Shown here piece after piece: positions 60,761 to 64,000 of a DNA stretch of 64,000 bases. The notes beneath the pieces are model-generated. The model did no database searches, had not been told where the DNA came from, and worked only from the letters and a program-made list of their open reading frames with translations. The stretch covers positions 3,038,001 to 3,102,000 of the forward strand of contig JAPEUQ010000004.1 in assembly GCA_027946365.1 (NCBI GenBank). The letters are read 5' to 3'. The translations under genes were made by a program, and so were the position numbers. Each line of letters begins with the position of its first letter. The stretch's first letter is position 1. Origin of the DNA: Kalmusia sp. IMI 367209 (Eukaryota; Ascomycota; Dothideomycetes; Pleosporales; Didymosphaeriaceae).

Positions 60761-61628
60761 GGTGAGGAGGGCGCGGAGGTGGGAGAGGGTGCGGGAGAGG
60801 GCGAGGGGAGATGCATTGCGGAAGAGGGTCTTGTATATAATGGTAGTAAAGGAAGGGAGGGGCCTGGATGCATGTGCAATTCTTTTTTCTTTTTTTTTTT
60901 TTTTTGAGGTTAGGATTGGAGGAGGGGGCTTGTGAGTGTTTGGCGGGAGATGGATTGTCTATGTGAGCGGTATCGACTCGGTTAATGTCTTGGTTATGGC
61001 GTGCTCGTAGTTCATGACGCCAAGATCGCTTTGTCGTGTTTAGGGGTCTTGGAGGCTTGTCAGTCGAGCTATTGGGGTGATTTAAGCGATCGTTAGGAAC
61101 AACATGGAACGTCTCGTAGGCCACGGGCAAAGTATGCCATTGTGAGTAAGTATCAAAAATGTTCTGGATAGCACTCTTTCGTGTAATTTTCTTGTTGTTG
61201 ATTCCCTACGCGAAAAATAAATCTCTTACTCTGGCTGACTGGATAGCAGGATGTCGATGCATCTGCTTTCGTATAGGGGAGCAATGCTCCTCGGGTTCTA
61301 CGGTATAGTCACCACAACCGGGACACGCGCTCCGTAGACACGCTGTAACGGAAGCGAGTTCACCATTGAACTAATATACTACTTTACAAACCATATATAA
61401 AGTGACCTACGGATTGCAACCTGTTCATCCGAAGGAGTGTTCAATCACTTAATCGCTTGGTGGGTCTACTTGATAATATGCACGTAGATAGATATAGTTA
61501 TATAGTGATTTGTTCCATTATATCACGACTAGGGGAAAACTAGCGCCGTAAGTAGTGCGAGATAAAAACATCATGAGTGTTCTTTAGTATTCACTGGCAT
61601 GTTGCGTGATGCTCCGCCTAGCTAGAGG
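60761..61628. other. Intergenic with T-homopolymer
   Basis: Contains a T-rich tract at 60881-60905 and no recognised gene. The missing 5' part of the chromate-transporter gene may lie here. Confidence 0.45.
60881..60905. repeat. Poly-T tract
   Basis: A T6 run, a C, and a T16 run are read directly; no element boundaries beside it. Confidence 0.8.
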
Positions 61629-62786
61629 TCAGAATGACCCCAATACTAGTGCTTTCCCCTCCACGTAGTTAGGACAGCAATTAGTACACATGTGCCTGCC
61701 CTTGAACATCCACACGAACCAACTCCAGACGTTTAAACCGCCGATCTGTCCGACGCCACGACCACGCCCGACGGCGACGGTCATGTTCACATTTCCAGGC
61801 TCTTTCCAATCGGTCAGCTTGCCGCCTGCCAAATATGGCCCAAGAGCAGCAGCGATGTGGCGGACCTGGCTCTCGCGCACGCTGGCACCGTAAGTGGGGA
61901 GATTGGCAGCATCACCGAGGAGGAAAACGTTATCGTAGCCGGGTGCGCGAAGAGAACCCGTCACTTTCAACCTGCCATTGGGTTCGAGCATCGAGGCAGG
62001 TGCGAAAGAGGTGTTGTATCTGACACCCCATGTTGGGGCGAACAGATCAGTCTCCAACGTCTCGATCGTACCATCACTATGAGTAACCTCCAAAGTCTTC
62101 TGACCTCTGCGTGTAATCGCAGTCTCCCTGACCCTCGCATTCACTACAACCCTCACATTCAGTTTCTCGAGCTCTTTCTTCGCCGCCACCCTCGTAGACT
62201 CGAAACAAATCGAGCTCAAAGGCAGCGCCTCGCTGATGACCAGCGTCACCTCTTTCAGCCCTGCCTTCGCGTACTCGTAGCCCAGCTCGCCGGCGAACTC
62301 GACGCCCGTGGGTCCTCCGCCGGCTACCACGATGGATTTAGCCCTGGAAACTTCGCGCCGAAGTTTATCCAGTGCGGCATGCGTCTGCTGATGCGTGCCG
62401 ACGAGTTTCCAAGGCATCTCGCTGCTATAATCACTACCCGTCGCCACAATCACAGTGTGATACTCTAGGCTTCGTTGATGTCCGTCGTTCTGCGTTACTT
62501 CTACCGTGTTCGAGTCCGGGTCCCAGGTCTCGACTGCTCCGACGATGAACTCGAAACGGCTGGTCGAGTACTTCTCAAAGGCCTTGGAAATCGAGTAGAA
62601 GACTTTGTCGTCGCTGAATTGGCCCGGTATTGCAGCGCGTGGTGAACCGATGTTCCAGTAGAATTCGTTCGATCGGGAGACGAGTATGACCTTTAGGTCG
62701 TGCTTTTCGGCATGGTGTTTGAGGACGTAGTGGGCTAGTGGTAGGCCTGTGAGGCCGGCCCCGAGGACTAGGAATGTTTCAGGCAT
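61629..62786 (-). CDS. FAD-dependent pyridine-nucleotide oxidoreductase, AIF/AMID (FSP1)-like
   Basis: Single exon, 385 residues, ATG at 62786. An N-terminal FAD-binding Rossmann motif FLVLGAGLTGLPLAHYVL (GxGxxG, ~5-22), then VIVATGSDYSS (~113-123), a second Rossmann motif for NAD(P)H IVVAGGGPTGVEFAGELG (~152-169), and the FAD-closing VFLLGDAANLPTYG (~293-306). This is the layout of the AIFM2/FSP1/AMID branch. Such enzymes use NAD(P)H to reduce quinones at membranes. A hydrophobic patch near the C-terminus (VWSWFVWMFKG) followed by CTNCC could hold it to a membrane. No mitochondrial or secretory signal is evident. Electron acceptor unknown here. Confidence 0.85.
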   Translation of the reverse strand: MPETFLVLGAGLTGLPLAHYVLKHHAEKHDLKVILVSRSNEFYWNIGSPRAAIPGQFSDDKVFYSISKAFEKYSTSRFEFIVGAVETWDPDSNTVEVTQNDGHQRSLEYHTVIVATGSDYSSEMPWKLVGTHQQTHAALDKLRREVSRAKSIVVAGGGPTGVEFAGELGYEYAKAGLKEVTLVISEALPLSSICFESTRVAAKKELEKLNVRVVVNARVRETAITRRGQKTLEVTHSDGTIETLETDLFAPTWGVRYNTSFAPASMLEPNGRLKVTGSLRAPGYDNVFLLGDAANLPTYGASVRESQVRHIAAALGPYLAGGKLTDWKEPGNVNMTVAVGRGRGVGQIGGLNVWSWFVWMFKGRHMCTNCCPNYVEGKALVLGSF

Positions 62787-64000
62787 TCCTTGGAGGATAC
62801 AGCTAGTGGTGGTGTGGCTTGGTGAGAGATGTTGATGACTTCGAAAAGAGAGAGAGGCGAGCAGTGGGCTTGATGTTTAATACCGGTGTGCGAGATTTCT
62901 CAACCGTGCTTATCGTCTGCCCAGAGGATTGAAAGCGTTATATTAGGTGTCCCTATGAGAGCAAGGGCAACGTGCTATACCGCCTTGTCTCCTAGTGACC
63001 GCAATAGATGTCATCGATCGGAGCAACGCGGATTGGAGGTGGCCTAAACACAAGAGCACCGTGGAAATAAGGATTTGCGAAACGATTATCAAGCAATGCT
63101 TCACAAAAGTGCCGAAATAATAGCGAGGGCCGGTGAATTAACAAGCAAAGCCTGCATGCTTCCTTGGCTGTAAGACCGCGTTTGTTGAGTTGGCAATATT
63201 GATGATGAGGGCTGAAAGAATGTCGGGAACGGCACAGTTGCAATCCCGTTCTTCATTCGTGAATCAAATATCAGGTTGAAGAATAGTGAGACTCAAAGGG
63301 CCTTGTTACATAGTCTAGAGAACAAGGTCGCGAGGTTTGACCAGAACGGGACTAGAGCGCTTAGGTTCATCAACAACTACAACGCTACATGAACGGCTAG
63401 AGCTACAACCTATTCTCGGTCTATATTCAGCTACAATATGACATCTTCCAATCTTACCCATATCAAGTCATCTGGGCGAGGACACATCTCGCGCTGCAAG
63501 TTTTCACTGTGGGTAATGAAGTAGACCGCAATGGAACAGGCTCTCCTGAGCGCCGGGAGTTAGAACACTCTCGACTTTGCAATTACACCTATGGCATTGA
63601 AGAATTTTTTCTTACCCATAACTATCTTGCTTCTTTTCCTAGTGGTCAAGGTCACCATAGCGGTCGTCCTTTCAAGATTGGCCGCGAAATCCTGACTACA
63701 TGCATGGAACAAGGGCAAGATTTCGACATACTCGTTACTCGAATCTTATCCACCGTTGAGTTCAATCGATATATAGACAAGTAACTACATGTTCGAGGAT
63801 GACAAGAGTTATCTTATTCCTTGAATCCGCCTTCTTCGTTGGCGCCATACGGATGCGAGCACAAGATGCAGATCGTGGAGATATGTGCTTCCAACAGACT
63901 TCTGCCACTTACCACCCGCTTCAAGTGCTTTAGGTACAAACATATGACGCACGCACGCCTGAGGTTACGGAATTTTTCTTTAAACCATTTTCATCGCATT
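62787..64000. other. Intergenic to window end
   Basis: A 91-codon plus-strand frame ending at 63784 has no ATG near its start and no motif, and I do not call it. Nothing else recognised before the right edge. Confidence 0.45.

Overview
This is nuclear DNA of a filamentous ascomycete fungus, most likely a dothideomycete. The evidence is short introns (about 49-173 nt) with GT...AG ends and CTRAC-like branch sites, many single-exon genes, and fungal-only families: CFEM-like secreted protein, GT15 mannosyltransferase, Pfa5-type palmitoyltransferase, cytosolic catalase-peroxidase, paired Cys-rich WYC proteins and F-box/2EXR-like proteins. No tRNA, rRNA, CRISPR array or intact transposon was found. 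The species call is an inference.

Layout. 0-6 kb: a beta/gamma-crystallin-like secreted protein cut by the left edge, then two related Cys-rich zinc-ribbon-like genes. 6-12.8 kb: mostly non-coding, with a DHHC palmitoyltransferase at 9-10.1 kb. 12.8-14.6 kb: a three-exon TALE homeodomain regulator. 15-19 kb: GC-rich DNA with a possible small membrane-protein (pseudo)gene and GATA-like zinc-finger exons. 18.8-25.2 kb: a gene desert. 25.2-26.9 kb: a trypsin-like protease-fold protein. 28.2-33.1 kb: a 1631-residue helical protein of unknown role. 33.7-41.1 kb: a mosaic of intact genes (ABHD12-like hydrolase, secreted astacin protease) and broken ones (a truncated multi-TM family member with two stops, a frameshifted mucin-like membrane protein, a 2EXR-like remnant). 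41.6-50.4 kb: small uncharacterised proteins and a Golgi GT15 mannosyltransferase. 52.6-58.9 kb: CFEM-like secreted protein, katG and an F-box protein. 59.0-62.8 kb: a chromate transporter with an apparent one-base frameshift and an AIF/FSP1-like FAD oxidoreductase.

The genes do not form an operon-like or clear biosynthetic cluster. Loose functional themes are secretion and cell surface (crystallin-like, CFEM-like, astacin, mucin-like membrane protein, GT15) and stress/redox (katG, chromate transporter, AIF-like oxidoreductase). Several genes were reconstructed by hand from splice signals and phase; those with weak support are marked. The most unusual points are the run of inactivated genes between 33.7 and 41.1 kb, the astacin carrying a DUF4215-like Cys motif, the stand-alone protease-fold protein with an unrecognised N-terminal half, and the large intronless helical protein.
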